This document shows, piece after piece, positions 12,170-21,859 of a DNA stretch of 64,000 nucleotides (the first letter of the stretch is position 1; every line of letters starts with the position of its first letter). The notes below the pieces were generated by a model. The model was not told the DNA's origin. It was given only the letters and a program-made list of their open reading frames with translations, and made no database searches. The DNA lies in contig CAVYGS010000001.1 of NCBI GenBank assembly GCA_963768185.1, forward strand, positions 620,001 to 684,000. Direction: 5' to 3'. The position numbers and the translations under genes are program-made. Origin of the DNA: Palsa-461 sp963768185. GTDB taxonomy: Bacteria; Actinomycetota; Acidimicrobiia; Acidimicrobiales; RAAP-2.

Positions 12170-12330
12170 GTGGTGGGATCCCTCGGCGCCCGGGCCGGCC
12201 CCACCCGTGCTGGCACGTAGCGTTCCACACCGGTTGGCGCCCTTGGACTCGCCCCCCGGGGACCCCAAGCTGGGGGTGGATCGATCCGCCTGGAAACTGG
12301 GGAGGGCTCGTTGAGAGGAGAGTCCCGGGT

Positions 12331-14865
12331 GTGGTGAGCCGGGAGAGCCGCGCGCTCGCCCTTTACCGGCTTCGGGTGACCTGGGGTCGCCGGCTGGGCG
12401 GCTACCTCACGATCGTTGTGCTGGTGACTGCGATCGGCGGGCTGGCCCTCGGATCGGTGGCCGCCGCCCGTCGCACGCAGTCGTCGTACCCGATCCTCGT
12501 CGCGAGCACCCACCCCTCGTCGTTCTTCGTGGCGACCGCTCTCGACAGCCCGGGTGTCGGGAATGGCAAGGGCTATGACGGCGCGATCGTCGACGAAATC
12601 GCCCGGCTCCCTCATGTCAAGGCGGTCGTCAACCAGCCAGGACTCAACGTGGAGGCGTTGCAGCCCGACGGCGCGCCAATCGTCAACAACTCGTACATGC
12701 GGCTCGGCGGGGGGAGCAGCCTCGGGAGCCTCGGTGGCGAGGCGTTCACAACCGACCGCTTCATCATCACCAGGGGTCACTTGCCCGACCCCGCCGACCC
12801 CGACGAGTTCATGACCAACACGGAAACGGCCGCCGCCTATGGCTGGCGGGTAGGCGAGGTCGTGCGCCTCGGCTTCTACTCCAACGCGCAAACCGCAAGC
12901 TCCGAGTTCGGCTCGGCCAAGCTCACGCCGGACCGGACGATCGAGATGAAGCTCACCGGGGTCGGTGAACCCGTCACCAACTTCATCCGCGACGACATCG
13001 ACTTCGAAGAAGCGCTCGGCTTCTTCACCCCGGCGCTCACCGAAGAGGTGCTCGCCTGCTGTGCCAACTACACCGAGACCGGCGTCGTGGTCGACAGTCC
13101 CTCCCATATCGGATTGGTCGAAAAGGAGATCGTCAAAGCTGCCCCGAAGGGGTTTCCCGTCGATATCACCGCCGGGGCGTCGGCGAACATCGCCAAAGCC
13201 GAGCGTGCCCTCAAGCCGATCTCCATCGCACTCGGGGTGTTCGGTGGGATTGCCGGCCTCGCGTTGCTGCTCATCATCGGCCAGATCGTCGGCCGCCAGC
13301 TACGGCTGCAATCTGAAGAACGCTCGGTGCTGCGCGCCCTCGGCGCCAGTCCCTCGATGACGACGGCCGACGCGCTGGTTGGGGTCGTGACCTCGATCGC
13401 ACTTGGCGCCGTGTTGGCCGTCGGCGTTGCGGTCGCGCTCTCGGCTCTCGCGCCGCTGGGGCCGCTTCGGTCGGTCTACCCCGACCGCGGGATCTCGTTC
13501 GACTGGACGGTCCTTGGACTGGGATTCGCTTCGATGGTCGTCGTGTTCGTCGCCGTTGCCTGCTGGCTCGCGTATTTGAACTCCCCCGAGCGTGCCCAGA
13601 CCTTGGGCCGAGGCGAGGCCGAGCGGCCGTCGCTTGCGGCGCGTTTGGCTGCCGCGATCCGGCTGCCGGCATCGGCGACCGTCGGGCTGCGATTCGCGCT
13701 CGAGCCTGGGTCGGGGCGTCGTGCCGTCCCGGTCCGATCGGCGATCCTCGGGGCGGCGCTTGCCACGATCGTGCTCATCACCACGGTGACCTTCGGCGCA
13801 AGTCTCGACCACCTCGTGGCCACTCCTTCCCTCTACGGGTGGAACTGGGACTACGCACTTTCCGCGGGAGACGGGGGCGGCGGCGGTGACGTCCCGGCGG
13901 CGGCGGCGGTGCGCCTCCTCAACCACGACCGCTACGTGAGCACCTTCTCCGGCGTCTACACCGCGGCCCTCGGCATCGACGGTGTCGTCGTGCAAACCAT
14001 GGCCGAGCGACCGGGCGCCGCCCTCCAACCTCCGACCCTTCATGGCTCCCGACTCTTGCGTGGCAACCAGATCGTGCTTGGACCGCTCACCCTCGCACAG
14101 CTGCACAAGCACGTGGGGAGCGAGGTCACCGTCGAGACGGGGGTGGCGGGCTACCCGCCCCGGCGCCTCCGCATCGTCGGTGTGGCGACGATGCCGACCC
14201 TCGGCTCAAGCGGCGGTGCCCACCTCGACATGGGGACCGGCGCGCTCGTGTCGAGCGCCATCTTCCCGCCGTTCATCCGGAATCCCTTCAACGACCCCGA
14301 GACGGGACCGTCCCTCTACCTGGTTGACGTGCGCCCCGGGGCCAACCCGACAGCGGCAAGGCGCTCTCTGGAAGCGATGACCGGGCCACTCAGCAACTCC
14401 TCCAACTTCGGAGTCGTGCTCCAGCGGGTGCTGCGCCCGGCCGAGATCGTGAACTACCGCTCGGTCGGGACGACCCCGGCGATCCTCGGTAGCGCCCTCG
14501 GTCTCGGGGCAGTCGCCGCGCTCGGGATGACCTTGCTCGCGTCGGTGCGACGGCGCCGACGGGACCTCGCGCTCTTGAAGACGCTGGGCTTCACCAGGCG
14601 ACAGCTCGCCGGCGCGGTCGCCTGGCAGTCGAACGTGGCGGTGATCATCGGCACGGCCGTCGGCGTGCCACTCGGCATCGCCGTCGGCAGCTGGCTGTGG
14701 GACCTCTTCACCAGGCAGATCTACGCGGTTCCCCTCGCGGTCGTACCCGGCCTCGCCATCGCGCTCATCGCACTCGGCGCCCTGGTGCTCGCGAACGTGG
14801 TCTCCTTCGTGCCCGGTCGCATCGCGAGCAGGACGCCGACCGCCCTCCTGCTCCGGGCCGAGTAG
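12331..14865 (+). CDS. FtsX/MacB-type ABC transporter permease, 844 aa
   Basis: A large integral membrane protein with the double-FtsX layout. One membrane segment lies near residues 20-45 (LGGYLTIVVLVTAIGG), followed by a large extracytoplasmic region. A three-helix FtsX block is near 290-400, a second extracytoplasmic region follows, and a final FtsX block sits near 715-840, ending PGRIASRTPTALLLRAE. It is paralogous to the permease at 21860-24358; both share RRTQS-YP after the first helix. No cognate ATPase is adjacent. GTG 12331 (or 12334) has GGAG ten bases upstream. The substrate is unknown; lipoprotein/lipid export or cell-wall signalling are typical for the class. Confidence 0.8.
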   Translation: MVSRESRALALYRLRVTWGRRLGGYLTIVVLVTAIGGLALGSVAAARRTQSSYPILVASTHPSSFFVATALDSPGVGNGKGYDGAIVDEIARLPHVKAVVNQPGLNVEALQPDGAPIVNNSYMRLGGGSSLGSLGGEAFTTDRFIITRGHLPDPADPDEFMTNTETAAAYGWRVGEVVRLGFYSNAQTASSEFGSAKLTPDRTIEMKLTGVGEPVTNFIRDDIDFEEALGFFTPALTEEVLACCANYTETGVVVDSPSHIGLVEKEIVKAAPKGFPVDITAGASANIAKAERALKPISIALGVFGGIAGLALLLIIGQIVGRQLRLQSEERSVLRALGASPSMTTADALVGVVTSIALGAVLAVGVAVALSALAPLGPLRSVYPDRGISFDWTVLGLGFASMVVVFVAVACWLAYLNSPERAQTLGRGEAERPSLAARLAAAIRLPASATVGLRFALEPGSGRRAVPVRSAILGAALATIVLITTVTFGASLDHLVATPSLYGWNWDYALSAGDGGGGGDVPAAAAVRLLNHDRYVSTFSGVYTAALGIDGVVVQTMAERPGAALQPPTLHGSRLLRGNQIVLGPLTLAQLHKHVGSEVTVETGVAGYPPRRLRIVGVATMPTLGSSGGAHLDMGTGALVSSAIFPPFIRNPFNDPETGPSLYLVDVRPGANPTAARRSLEAMTGPLSNSSNFGVVLQRVLRPAEIVNYRSVGTTPAILGSALGLGAVAALGMTLLASVRRRRRDLALLKTLGFTRRQLAGAVAWQSNVAVIIGTAVGVPLGIAVGSWLWDLFTRQIYAVPLAVVPGLAIALIALGALVLANVVSFVPGRIASRTPTALLLRAE

Positions 14866-14896
14866 GTGCGACCCGGACGTCGACTGCCGGGCCGCC

Positions 14897-15304
14897 CTAT
14901 GGACTGCTCAAGGACCGTGCAACGGCCGAGAGGACCCCGTTGACGAAGCGCCCAGAGTCATCGGTCGAGTACTCCTTGACGAGCTCCACCGCCTCGTCGA
15001 GCACGACGGCGACCGGTGGGCCGTCGGGGTCCAACAGCTCGGCGGTGGCCAGCCGCAGCACCAGACGGTCGATGACCGCCATGCGCTCGGGCGCCCAGCC
15101 AATCGTTGCCTGCGCGACCAGCTCGTCGGCGCGCCCGGCGTGCTCCTCGACGGCATCGATCAGATGCGCGCAGTACTCGTCGGGCGGGACAACGAGCGCG
15201 TCGACGACCACCCGCGGCGTCTCCCCCTTCATCTCGGCCTCGTAGAGGAGCGAGAGCGCACGCTCCCTCGACTGGTGACGGGTCGCGCCACCGTCGGGGG
15301 CCAC
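14897..15304 (-). CDS. nusB: Transcription antitermination factor NusB
   Basis: An all-helical RNA-binding protein that, with S10/NusE, promotes rRNA antitermination; 135 residues. The sequence has RHQSRERALSLLYEAE at the N-terminus and AVVLDEAVELVKEYS...RFVNGVLSA near the end, as in the family. The GTG at 15304 has TGAGGAG with proper spacing. efp lies eight bases upstream. The efp-nusB order is conserved in actinobacteria, but pyrR, which often follows, is about 4.5 kb away here. Confidence 0.93.
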   Translation of the reverse strand: MAPDGGATRHQSRERALSLLYEAEMKGETPRVVVDALVVPPDEYCAHLIDAVEEHAGRADELVAQATIGWAPERMAVIDRLVLRLATAELLDPDGPPVAVVLDEAVELVKEYSTDDSGRFVNGVLSAVARSLSSP

Positions 15305-15312
15305 GGTGCTCC

Positions 15313-15873
15313 TCAGGCTCGGGTCAGGTACTCACCCGTGCGGGTGTCGACCTTGACCAGGTCGCCCGGGTTCACGAACAGCGGCACCTGGACCACCAGT
15401 CCGGTCTGGAGGGTGGCTGGCTTGCGGGCGCCCGACACCCGGTCGCCCTGCATCCCCGGCTCGGTCTCGGTCACGCTCAGCTCGACCGACGCCGGGAGGT
15501 CCACCCCGACGATCTCGCCCTCGTAGACGGCGAGGTTCGCGGTGTCACCCTCCTTCAGGTATTGCGCCATCGACCCGAGCGAGGAGGCCGTGACGTTGAG
15601 CTGCTCGTAGGAGGTCGTGTCCATGAACACGTAGTCGTTGCCCTCGCGATAGAGGAACTGCATGTCGCGCTTGTCGATGATCGCCTGCTCGAGCTTCTCA
15701 TCGGCGCGGTAGGTGCGGTCGAGGACCGCTCCGGTGCGCACGTTCTTCAGCTTCGTGCGGACGAAGGCTCCGCCCTTCCCCGGCTTGACGTGCTGGAACT
15801 CGACGACGCTGAACAGGCCCTCGGGAAGGTCCAGGGTCATCCCGTTCTTCAGGTCGTTGGTGGAGACAGCCAT
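15313..15873 (-). CDS. efp: Elongation factor P
   Basis: Helps the ribosome through polyproline stretches; 186 residues with KOW/S1-like domains. The tip loop HVKPGKGGAF has Lys at the position that is modified in some bacteria. The C-terminal VELSVTETEPG and YLTRA regions are typical. The ATG at 15873 shares its last base with the prolidase stop (TGATG), suggesting coupled translation. Confidence 0.95.
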   Translation of the reverse strand: MAVSTNDLKNGMTLDLPEGLFSVVEFQHVKPGKGGAFVRTKLKNVRTGAVLDRTYRADEKLEQAIIDKRDMQFLYREGNDYVFMDTTSYEQLNVTASSLGSMAQYLKEGDTANLAVYEGEIVGVDLPASVELSVTETEPGMQGDRVSGARKPATLQTGLVVQVPLFVNPGDLVKVDTRTGEYLTRA

Positions 15874-17006
15874 CAGGCGGCGACGTCCTTTGTGAATGCG
15901 GTGAGCGAGCGGCTGCCGTCCTCGGTCACCGCCAGGGTGTCCTCGATGCGGACGCCACCGACCCCGGGGAGGTAGACCCCCGGCTCGACGGTGACGACGA
16001 AGCCGGGGGCCAAGATAGCAGTGCCCTGCTGGCTGACCGTCGGGGCCTCGTGGATGTCGAGGCCGACGCCGTGCCCCGTGCCGTGCTCGAAGCGGTCGGC
16101 CCAGCCGGCCTCGGTGATGACGTCGCGGCACACCGTGTCGACGTCCTTGGCACCGACGCCCGCCTTCACCGCGGCGACCCCACGGGCCTGCGAATCGCGG
16201 ACGACCTCGAAGACCCGGGCCATCTCGCCGGTCGGCTCGCCGCCCAGCCAGAACGTGCGGGTCATGTCGGAGCGGTAGCCCTCGAAGGTCGCGCCGAAGT
16301 CGACGACCATCGGCTGACCGCGCTCGAGCACCTGCTCGGTCGGCTGGTGGTGCGGTTTTGCCGAGTGGGGGCCGGCCGCCACGATCGTGTCGAAGGCCCG
16401 GTCCTCGGCACCGCCGCGGCGCATCGCCGTGTCGAGCGCCAACGCGAACTGGGCCTCGGTCAGCTTGGTGGTGGCGATGTCCTTCAACATCGGGAGAACC
16501 TCGGCCAGCGCGGCGTCAGCGATCTGCGCGGCGCGCGCCATCCGGTCGAGCTCGCCGGCGTCCTTCACCTCGCGCAGCGCCTCGACGGCGCCGGTCACCG
16601 CCACGCCTTCGGCCTCGCCCTCGAACAGCTCGCGCCAACGGCGCGACGCGGCCCAGGTCACGTCGTCGGCCTCGAGGCCGACGCGGGTGGCACCGGCCAC
16701 CCTCAGCGCGGCGTGGATCGCCCCCCGTTGGTCGTCCGCCTTGCCGATCGCGATGTCGAGCGCGCCGGCGACCCCGGCCGACTCGACCTGTTCGGCCGAC
16801 TGGGTGCGGTAGCGGCCGTCGGTGGTCAGCAGCGCGCCGTTGGCGGTCACCACGACCACGCCGGCCGAGCCACTGAAGCCCGACAGGTAGCGGACGTTCG
16901 CCAGGTTGGTGACGATCAGCGCGTCGATCTTCGCCTCGTCGAAGCGCTTCCGGAGCCGGCCGAGGCGCGGTGCGACCTCGAGCGGGGCCAGCGGGGTGGT
17001 GGTCAT
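15873..17006 (-). CDS. pepQ: M24 metallopeptidase (Xaa-Pro dipeptidase/aminopeptidase P type)
   Basis: Probably cleaves X-Pro bonds in peptides in the cytoplasm; 377 residues. An N-terminal creatinase-like domain (LIVTNLANVRYLSGFSGS) precedes the pita-bread catalytic domain. Metal ligands are visible in VVDFGATFEGYRSDMTRTFW (two Asp), GTGHGVGLDIHEAP (His), VVTVEPGVY (Glu) and GVRIEDT (Glu). The ATG at 17006 has GGAGG six bases upstream. It lies between aroQ and efp, a common actinobacterial order. Confidence 0.9.
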   Translation of the reverse strand: MTTTPLAPLEVAPRLGRLRKRFDEAKIDALIVTNLANVRYLSGFSGSAGVVVVTANGALLTTDGRYRTQSAEQVESAGVAGALDIAIGKADDQRGAIHAALRVAGATRVGLEADDVTWAASRRWRELFEGEAEGVAVTGAVEALREVKDAGELDRMARAAQIADAALAEVLPMLKDIATTKLTEAQFALALDTAMRRGGAEDRAFDTIVAAGPHSAKPHHQPTEQVLERGQPMVVDFGATFEGYRSDMTRTFWLGGEPTGEMARVFEVVRDSQARGVAAVKAGVGAKDVDTVCRDVITEAGWADRFEHGTGHGVGLDIHEAPTVSQQGTAILAPGFVVTVEPGVYLPGVGGVRIEDTLAVTEDGSRSLTAFTKDVAA

Positions 17007-17028
17007 CTCGGTCCTCCGATCACAGGCT

Positions 17029-17529
17029 TCAAGTCTTGTCGGCAGCGCCGCGGTCCGCGCCGGGGGCCGCCTCGCCGCCATCGAGCAGGCGTCGGACGGC
17101 TTCGATGGCCAGCTCGTAGCCCAGGCCACCGAAGCCGGCCACCAGGCCGTCGGCCACCGGCGCCACCACCGAGGTGTGCCGGAATGGCTCGCGCCCGGCG
17201 GGGTTGGAGAGGTGCAGCTCGACCACGACGCCGTCGAAGGCGGCCAGCGCGTCGTGCAGCGACCACGACGTGTGGCTGAGCGCCCCCGCGTTCACGACGA
17301 TGGCCACCGCCCGGCCCCGCGCTGCGTGGATCGCCTCGATCAGGTCGCCCTCGTGGTTCGACTGCAGGTGCTCGAGCGAGAGCCCCACCCGGGCGGCCGT
17401 GGCCGCGGCCCGGTCGACGTGGTCGGCGAGCGTGCCGGGGCCGTAGATCTCCGGCTCGCGCTGTCCGAGCAGGTCGAGGTTCGGCCCCGACAGGAGCAGC
17501 ACCAGCGGTCGCTCCGGCGCCTCGGTCAC
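17029..17529 (-). CDS. aroQ: Type II 3-dehydroquinate dehydratase
   Basis: Third step of the shikimate pathway: dehydroquinate to dehydroshikimate. A 166-residue dodecameric-type enzyme with LSGPNLDLLGQREPEIYG (catalytic Tyr and Arg), the LQSNHEGDLIEAIH loop and VVNAGALSHTSWSLHDAL with the active-site Asn/His region. The GTG at 17529 overlaps the aroB stop as GTGA. Residues after about 145 are a poorly conserved, Ala-rich tail. Confidence 0.94.
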   Translation of the reverse strand: MTEAPERPLVLLLSGPNLDLLGQREPEIYGPGTLADHVDRAAATAARVGLSLEHLQSNHEGDLIEAIHAARGRAVAIVVNAGALSHTSWSLHDALAAFDGVVVELHLSNPAGREPFRHTSVVAPVADGLVAGFGGLGYELAIEAVRRLLDGGEAAPGADRGAADKT

Positions 17530-18581
17530 GATCTCGCTCCCATCTCGGCCAGGGTAGCGACGACGTCGCCCTCCCCCACGCCGGGCACCGGCTCCACGCC
17601 CCTCGGCCCGTCCAGCACGAAGGTCAGGTCGTGGCGCGCCTTCTTGTCACGCCCCATGGCGGCGACGAGGCGCCTGGGGTCGGAACCGGCCGGCAGATCC
17701 GCGGTGAGGTCGAAGCCCGCGACGACCCGGCGGTGCAGGTCGACCCGGGCGTCGTCGATGCGACCGAGCCGCCGGGCCAGCAGCGCCGCGAACACGAGCC
17801 CGACCGCGACGGCCTCGCCGTGGGCGAGCGCCGCGCTCTCGGCGTCGGCCAGACCCTCGGCCTCCAACGCGTGAGCCAGGGTGTGGCCGTAGTTGAGGGT
17901 CATCCGCGGGCCCTGCTCGGTCTCGTCGGCCGAGACCACGGCGGCCTTGATGGCGACGCACCGGGCCACCTGCTCGTCGATGTCCAGCGCGAGCAGCGAC
18001 GCGTCGGGCTCGCCGGGGCCCAAGAAGGCGTACTTGGCCATCTCGCCGCGCCCGCAGCGCCATTGGCGCGGCGGGAGGCTCCGCAACGTGTCGGTGTCAC
18101 ACAAGACCGCCGAGGGCTGCCAGAACGCGCCGAGGAGGTTCTTGCCCTGCGGGAGGTTGACGCCCGTCTTGCCGCCGATCGCCGCGTCGACTTGGGCGAG
18201 CAGGGTGGTGGCGACGTTCACGTAGCGCGTCCCCCGGTGGTAGCAGGACGCCGCGAACCCCGCGACGTCGGTCACGATGCCCCCACCCAGTGCGACGACG
18301 ACGTCGGCCCGGCTGAGGCTGCTGCCGGCGAAGGCCTCGCAGAGCGCCTCGACCGAGGCGAGGGACTTGGCCCGCTCGCCCTCGCCGAGCAGGTGGACGT
18401 CGAAGGGGACCCCCGGATCGAGACCCTCGAGCCACCCGGCCTCCACGACGGCGGACTGGGTGACGACCGCGGCGTGGCGCACGCCGCCCAGGCCCGCGAC
18501 CGCCCCGGCCAGCTCGTGGCGGGCACCGGCCCCGATGACCACGTCGTAGGGCCGGTCGAGCGCAACCGGGACAACGATCAT
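17526..18581 (-). CDS. aroB: 3-dehydroquinate synthase
   Basis: Converts DAHP to 3-dehydroquinate with NAD and zinc; 351 residues. Family motifs are VVALGGGIVTDVAGFAAS, YVNVATTLLAQVDAAIGGKTGVN, GRGEMAKYAFL and the metal-binding NYGHTLAHALE. The ATG at 18581 overlaps the aroK stop as ATGA. The reading frame stays open far upstream, through aroK and into aroC, but that part is a shadow frame. Confidence 0.95.
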   Translation of the reverse strand: MIVVPVALDRPYDVVIGAGARHELAGAVAGLGGVRHAAVVTQSAVVEAGWLEGLDPGVPFDVHLLGEGERAKSLASVEALCEAFAGSSLSRADVVVALGGGIVTDVAGFAASCYHRGTRYVNVATTLLAQVDAAIGGKTGVNLPQGKNLLGAFWQPSAVLCDTDTLRSLPPRQWRCGRGEMAKYAFLGPGEPDASLLALDIDEQVARCVAIKAAVVSADETEQGPRMTLNYGHTLAHALEAEGLADAESAALAHGEAVAVGLVFAALLARRLGRIDDARVDLHRRVVAGFDLTADLPAGSDPRRLVAAMGRDKKARHDLTFVLDGPRGVEPVPGVGEGDVVATLAEMGARS

Positions 18582-19115
18582 GCGCCCGACCCGAGCGCGG
18601 CGATCGCCGCTTCGGCCACCTGCTCGGGAGTCTTCTCGTCGACGTCGACCGCGGCGTCGGCCAACGCCGCGTAGAACCCGCGACGCACCGCGTCGAGCTC
18701 GGCCAGCGCCCGCCTCGGGCCGCCCTCGAGGAGCGGCCGCCCGGTGCCCTCGCCGACCCGCTTGGCCAGGGTGTCGACCTTGGCCCGCAACCACACCACG
18801 GTGCCGGCGCGCCCAATCAGCTCGCGGTTGTGCGCGTCGAGCACCGCGCCGCCGGCCACCGACACCACCGCCGGCGCGACGGCCAGCGCGCGCTCGAGCG
18901 CGGCGGCCTCCTCGGTCCGGAAGGCCAGCTCGCCCTCGGTCGCGAAGATTTCCGGGACGCTGCGCCCCGTCGCCGCCTCCACCTGGGCATCCGAGTCGAG
19001 GAGCGGCCAGCCGAGGCGGTCGGCCGCGATGCGCCCGACCGTGGTCTTCCCTGAGCCCATCATCCCGACGAGCAGCAGGCGTTCGGGGCGCGACCGCGCG
19101 TTCCTCGTCCGCCAT
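18578..19115 (-). CDS. aroK: Shikimate kinase, one frameshift near the start
   Basis: Phosphorylates shikimate at the 3-OH. The Walker A LLVGMMGSGKTTVG, LLDSDAQVEAATGRSVPEIFATEGE and the GGAVLD, GRPLLEGG motifs are present. The intact frame begins only at ATG 19063, inside the P-loop region. The natural start is the ATG at 19115 (MADEERAVAP), which overlaps the aroC stop as TGATG. Removing one base from the GGGG at 19085-19088 joins it to ERLLLVGMM. Length after repair is about 178 residues. Confidence 0.9.
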
Positions 19116-20311
19116 CAGCCGACGGGCGGCGGCACCGACGGCGTCTCGCCCAGGGCCGCCATGTACCCGTCGCGGTTGCGGAGCACTTCGGCGAGCGAGT
19201 CGCCGCCGAACTTGCGCAGCGCCTCGGAGGCCAGCACGAGCGACACCATGGTCTCGGCCACCACCCCCATCGCCGGCACGGCGGTCACGTCGGTCCGCTC
19301 CCGGAAGCTGAGCGCTGCCTGCTTGGTCGCGACGTCGACGGTCTCGAGCACCGGCCGGTTCAGAGTGGCCAACGGTTTCATGCCGACTCGAGCGACGATG
19401 AGGGCGCCCGTCGAGGTGCCGCCCTCGATCCCGCCGGCGCGATGGGTGCGGCGCTCGTAGCCGCCGGACAGCTCGGCCGCGTCGGGCGCCCAGTAGATGG
19501 CGTCGTGGGCCTCCGAGCCGCGCCGGCCCGACAGCTCGAAGCCGTCGCCGAACTCGACCGCCTTGATCGCCTGGATGCTCATGAGCGCCTGGGCCAGCAG
19601 GCCGTCGAGCTTGCGGTCCCAGTGCACGTGGCTCCCGAGTCCGACCGGCACCCCGTAGGCGAGGACCTCGGCCACACCGCCCAGGGAGTCCCCCTCCTTG
19701 GAGGCCGCCTTGACCTCGGCCACCATGCGCTCCTCGGCCTCCTCGTCGAAGCAGCGCACCTGGGACTCGTCGACCCGTTCCAGGTCGGCCGGCGTCGGAA
19801 GCAGCCCGCGCTCGGCCTTGGCCGCGCCAAGCTGGATGATGTGGCTCAGGACCTCGATGCCGAGCGTCGAGAGCAGCGCCTTGGCCAGGCTCCCGGCGGC
19901 GACGCGTGCCGCGGTCTCTCGGGCCGAGGCGCGCTCCAGCACGTCGCGGGCGTCGGCGAACCCGTACTTCTGCATGCCGGCCAGATCCGCGTGCCCCGGC
20001 CGGGGCTGGGTGAGGATGCGCTCGGGCGCGCCCGGGTCCGGCGACATCTCCTCGGTCCACTTCGGCCACTCGGTGTTGGCGATCTCGATCGCCACCGGCG
20101 AGCCGAGGGTGCGGCCGTGGCGCAGCCCCCCGATCAGGGTGACCTCGTCCTGCTCGAAGCGCATCCGGGGTCCCCGCCCGTAGCCCAGGCGCCGACGGGC
20201 CAGCTCGCTTTGCACCTGGGGCGCGCCGAAGGCGAGTCCCGCCGGGACGCCCTCGACGATGACCACGATCGAACGACCGTGCGACTCGCCGGCGGTCAGG
20301 AAGCGCAGCAC
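19115..20311 (-). CDS. aroC: Chorismate synthase
   Basis: Last shikimate-pathway step: EPSP to chorismate, needing reduced FMN. The 398 residues begin VLRFLTAGESHGRSIVVIVEG. The signatures RRLGYGRGPRM, RPGHADLAG and RASARETAARVAAGSLAK are all present. The GTG at 20311 is chosen by family alignment; GGGAC lies just upstream. It heads the aroC-aroK-aroB-aroQ block, with pilD ending 55 bases upstream on the same strand. Confidence 0.95.
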   Translation of the reverse strand: MLRFLTAGESHGRSIVVIVEGVPAGLAFGAPQVQSELARRRLGYGRGPRMRFEQDEVTLIGGLRHGRTLGSPVAIEIANTEWPKWTEEMSPDPGAPERILTQPRPGHADLAGMQKYGFADARDVLERASARETAARVAAGSLAKALLSTLGIEVLSHIIQLGAAKAERGLLPTPADLERVDESQVRCFDEEAEERMVAEVKAASKEGDSLGGVAEVLAYGVPVGLGSHVHWDRKLDGLLAQALMSIQAIKAVEFGDGFELSGRRGSEAHDAIYWAPDAAELSGGYERRTHRAGGIEGGTSTGALIVARVGMKPLATLNRPVLETVDVATKQAALSFRERTDVTAVPAMGVVAETMVSLVLASEALRKFGGDSLAEVLRNRDGYMAALGETPSVPPPVG

Positions 20312-20366
20312 GAGTCCCAAGCTACAGCGAGCCCACAACGTCCCTGATGGCCGGCGGTTCGGTGCC

Positions 20367-21128
20367 TCAGGTGCGCGCGAGCCAGAGGTGGACCGCCCAG
20401 GGTCCCCACAAGATGCCGAACGCCGCGCCGATGCTCAGCCACGGGCCGAACGCGAAGCGGGTCTTGCGGCCCGTCCCCATGGCGACCATGACGCCGAGGC
20501 CCACGACCGTGCCGACGACAAAGGCCGCGAGAAAACCGACATAGATCTCGCCGAAGCCGATCCATCCGAGCGCCGCCCCCATCACGCCGGCCAGGCGGAC
20601 GTCCCCGAAACCGATGCCGCGCGGGAAGAACCACCACAGCACGAAGAACGCGCCGAAAGCAGCGGCCCCGCCGATCGCGGCGTCCGCGAGCGGGCGCCAG
20701 TGCGAGCCGACTGCGGAGGCCGCGGCGAGACCGACGGCGGTCGCGGCGAAGGTCGGGTAAAGGATCGTGCGGGGGACGAGGCCGATGCGCAGATCGACGA
20801 GCGACGCCGCGACCAATCCGCAGACGAGCGCACAGTACGCGGCCAGGACCGGCACGGCCCCGAGTCGGGCGGCGAGGAGCGCGAAGGCCGCGCCGGTGAG
20901 CGCGGCGGAGAGCGCGAGCTCCCCGGGCCGCGCCCGCCGGTCCTCAAGCACAACGGCCGGCGCGGGAAGGGTGGCCGGCAGGGCGCGACCGGGGCCCGCC
21001 GCCGCGTGCTCCTCCACGACCTCGGGCGCAGGCTCCGGGGGCCGCACGATGCGACCGCTCAACGTGTCGAGGACTGCTCCGACCACCAGTCCCCCGGCGC
21101 CGCAACCGGCGACGAGGGCGACGTTCAC
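20367..21128 (-). CDS. Prepilin peptidase, A24 family
   Basis: A membrane aspartyl protease that cleaves type IV prepilin or pseudopilin leaders. It has 253 residues and about seven hydrophobic segments. The two catalytic aspartates are in SLVDLRIGLVPR (Asp112) and GIGFGDVRLA (Asp176). The N-terminal cytoplasmic loop has no CxxC pairs, so the N-methyltransferase part looks minimal or absent. The GTG at 21128 has no strong SD. Pilin genes are not in the window. An aroC neighbour is also seen in other actinobacteria. Confidence 0.85.
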   Translation of the reverse strand: MNVALVAGCGAGGLVVGAVLDTLSGRIVRPPEPAPEVVEEHAAAGPGRALPATLPAPAVVLEDRRARPGELALSAALTGAAFALLAARLGAVPVLAAYCALVCGLVAASLVDLRIGLVPRTILYPTFAATAVGLAAASAVGSHWRPLADAAIGGAAAFGAFFVLWWFFPRGIGFGDVRLAGVMGAALGWIGFGEIYVGFLAAFVVGTVVGLGVMVAMGTGRKTRFAFGPWLSIGAAFGILWGPWAVHLWLART

Positions 21129-21153
21129 ACCGCCAATACTGCCCGCGGCGGGT

Positions 21154-21828
21154 CTAGTAGTAGGGGTTCTCCCCCTCGGCGTGGTCGGTCACGTCCACCA
21201 CCCGGGTCACTTGGGGGACCTCGTCGCGCAGCGCGACCTCGATGCCCTGGGTGAGCGTCATGCGCGACATCGCACAGCCCTGGCAACCCCCCGACAGGCG
21301 CAGGTAGGCGACGCCCTCGTTCGCGTCGAGGGCGACGAGGTCGGCGCGCCCGCCGTGGGCGGCGATGGACGGGTTGATGACCGCGTTCAGGACGGAGATG
21401 ACCTGCACGGCCAGCTCACCCTCGAGGCCGGCGGCAAGCGCCTCGGGCGGGACGCCCGGCGCGGCCTCCTCGGCGCTCGGATGATTCGGGTTGACCAGCA
21501 CGAGACCGCCCGCGCCCTCGTCGGACCACTCGAGACGGGCCCCGCGGAGTCGCTCCACGCTGGCCTCCGGCACGACGACGGTGAGCTCCCCGTCGACCGA
21601 GACGGCGTCGTCGTCGCTCGCGTCGCGCAGCGCCTGGAAGTAGAGGTCGTAGGCGAAGTTGCCACCCTGCACCCCGCGCACCTCGAGCCACAGAGCGAGA
21701 GACTCGGGGTCGGGCTCGCTCGCGATCGCCTCTAGGACCACCTTGCGCGCCTCGTCGGTGACGGACACCACAGCGTCGGTCAACTCGTGGGACAGTTCCT
21801 CTACCGATCGGACCATGGGGCCCATCAT
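21154..21828 (-). CDS. NifU/NfuA-like iron-sulfur carrier protein
   Basis: Probably carries or delivers Fe-S clusters in the cytoplasm. Residues 20-115 resemble a degenerate A-type (IscA/HesB-like) scaffold without its cysteines. Residues 135-215 form a NifU C-terminal domain with the cluster-binding Cys pair in GGCQGCAMS (Cys182, Cys185). This two-domain layout is that of NfuA. Starts at ATG 21828 or 21816 are possible, and neither has a good SD. It ends with an acidic, polar tail. Confidence 0.82.
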   Translation of the reverse strand: MMGPMVRSVEELSHELTDAVVSVTDEARKVVLEAIASEPDPESLALWLEVRGVQGGNFAYDLYFQALRDASDDDAVSVDGELTVVVPEASVERLRGARLEWSDEGAGGLVLVNPNHPSAEEAAPGVPPEALAAGLEGELAVQVISVLNAVINPSIAAHGGRADLVALDANEGVAYLRLSGGCQGCAMSRMTLTQGIEVALRDEVPQVTRVVDVTDHAEGENPYY

Positions 21829-21859
21829 AGGAGGCGGCTGCCCGAGGCCCGGTCCCGAG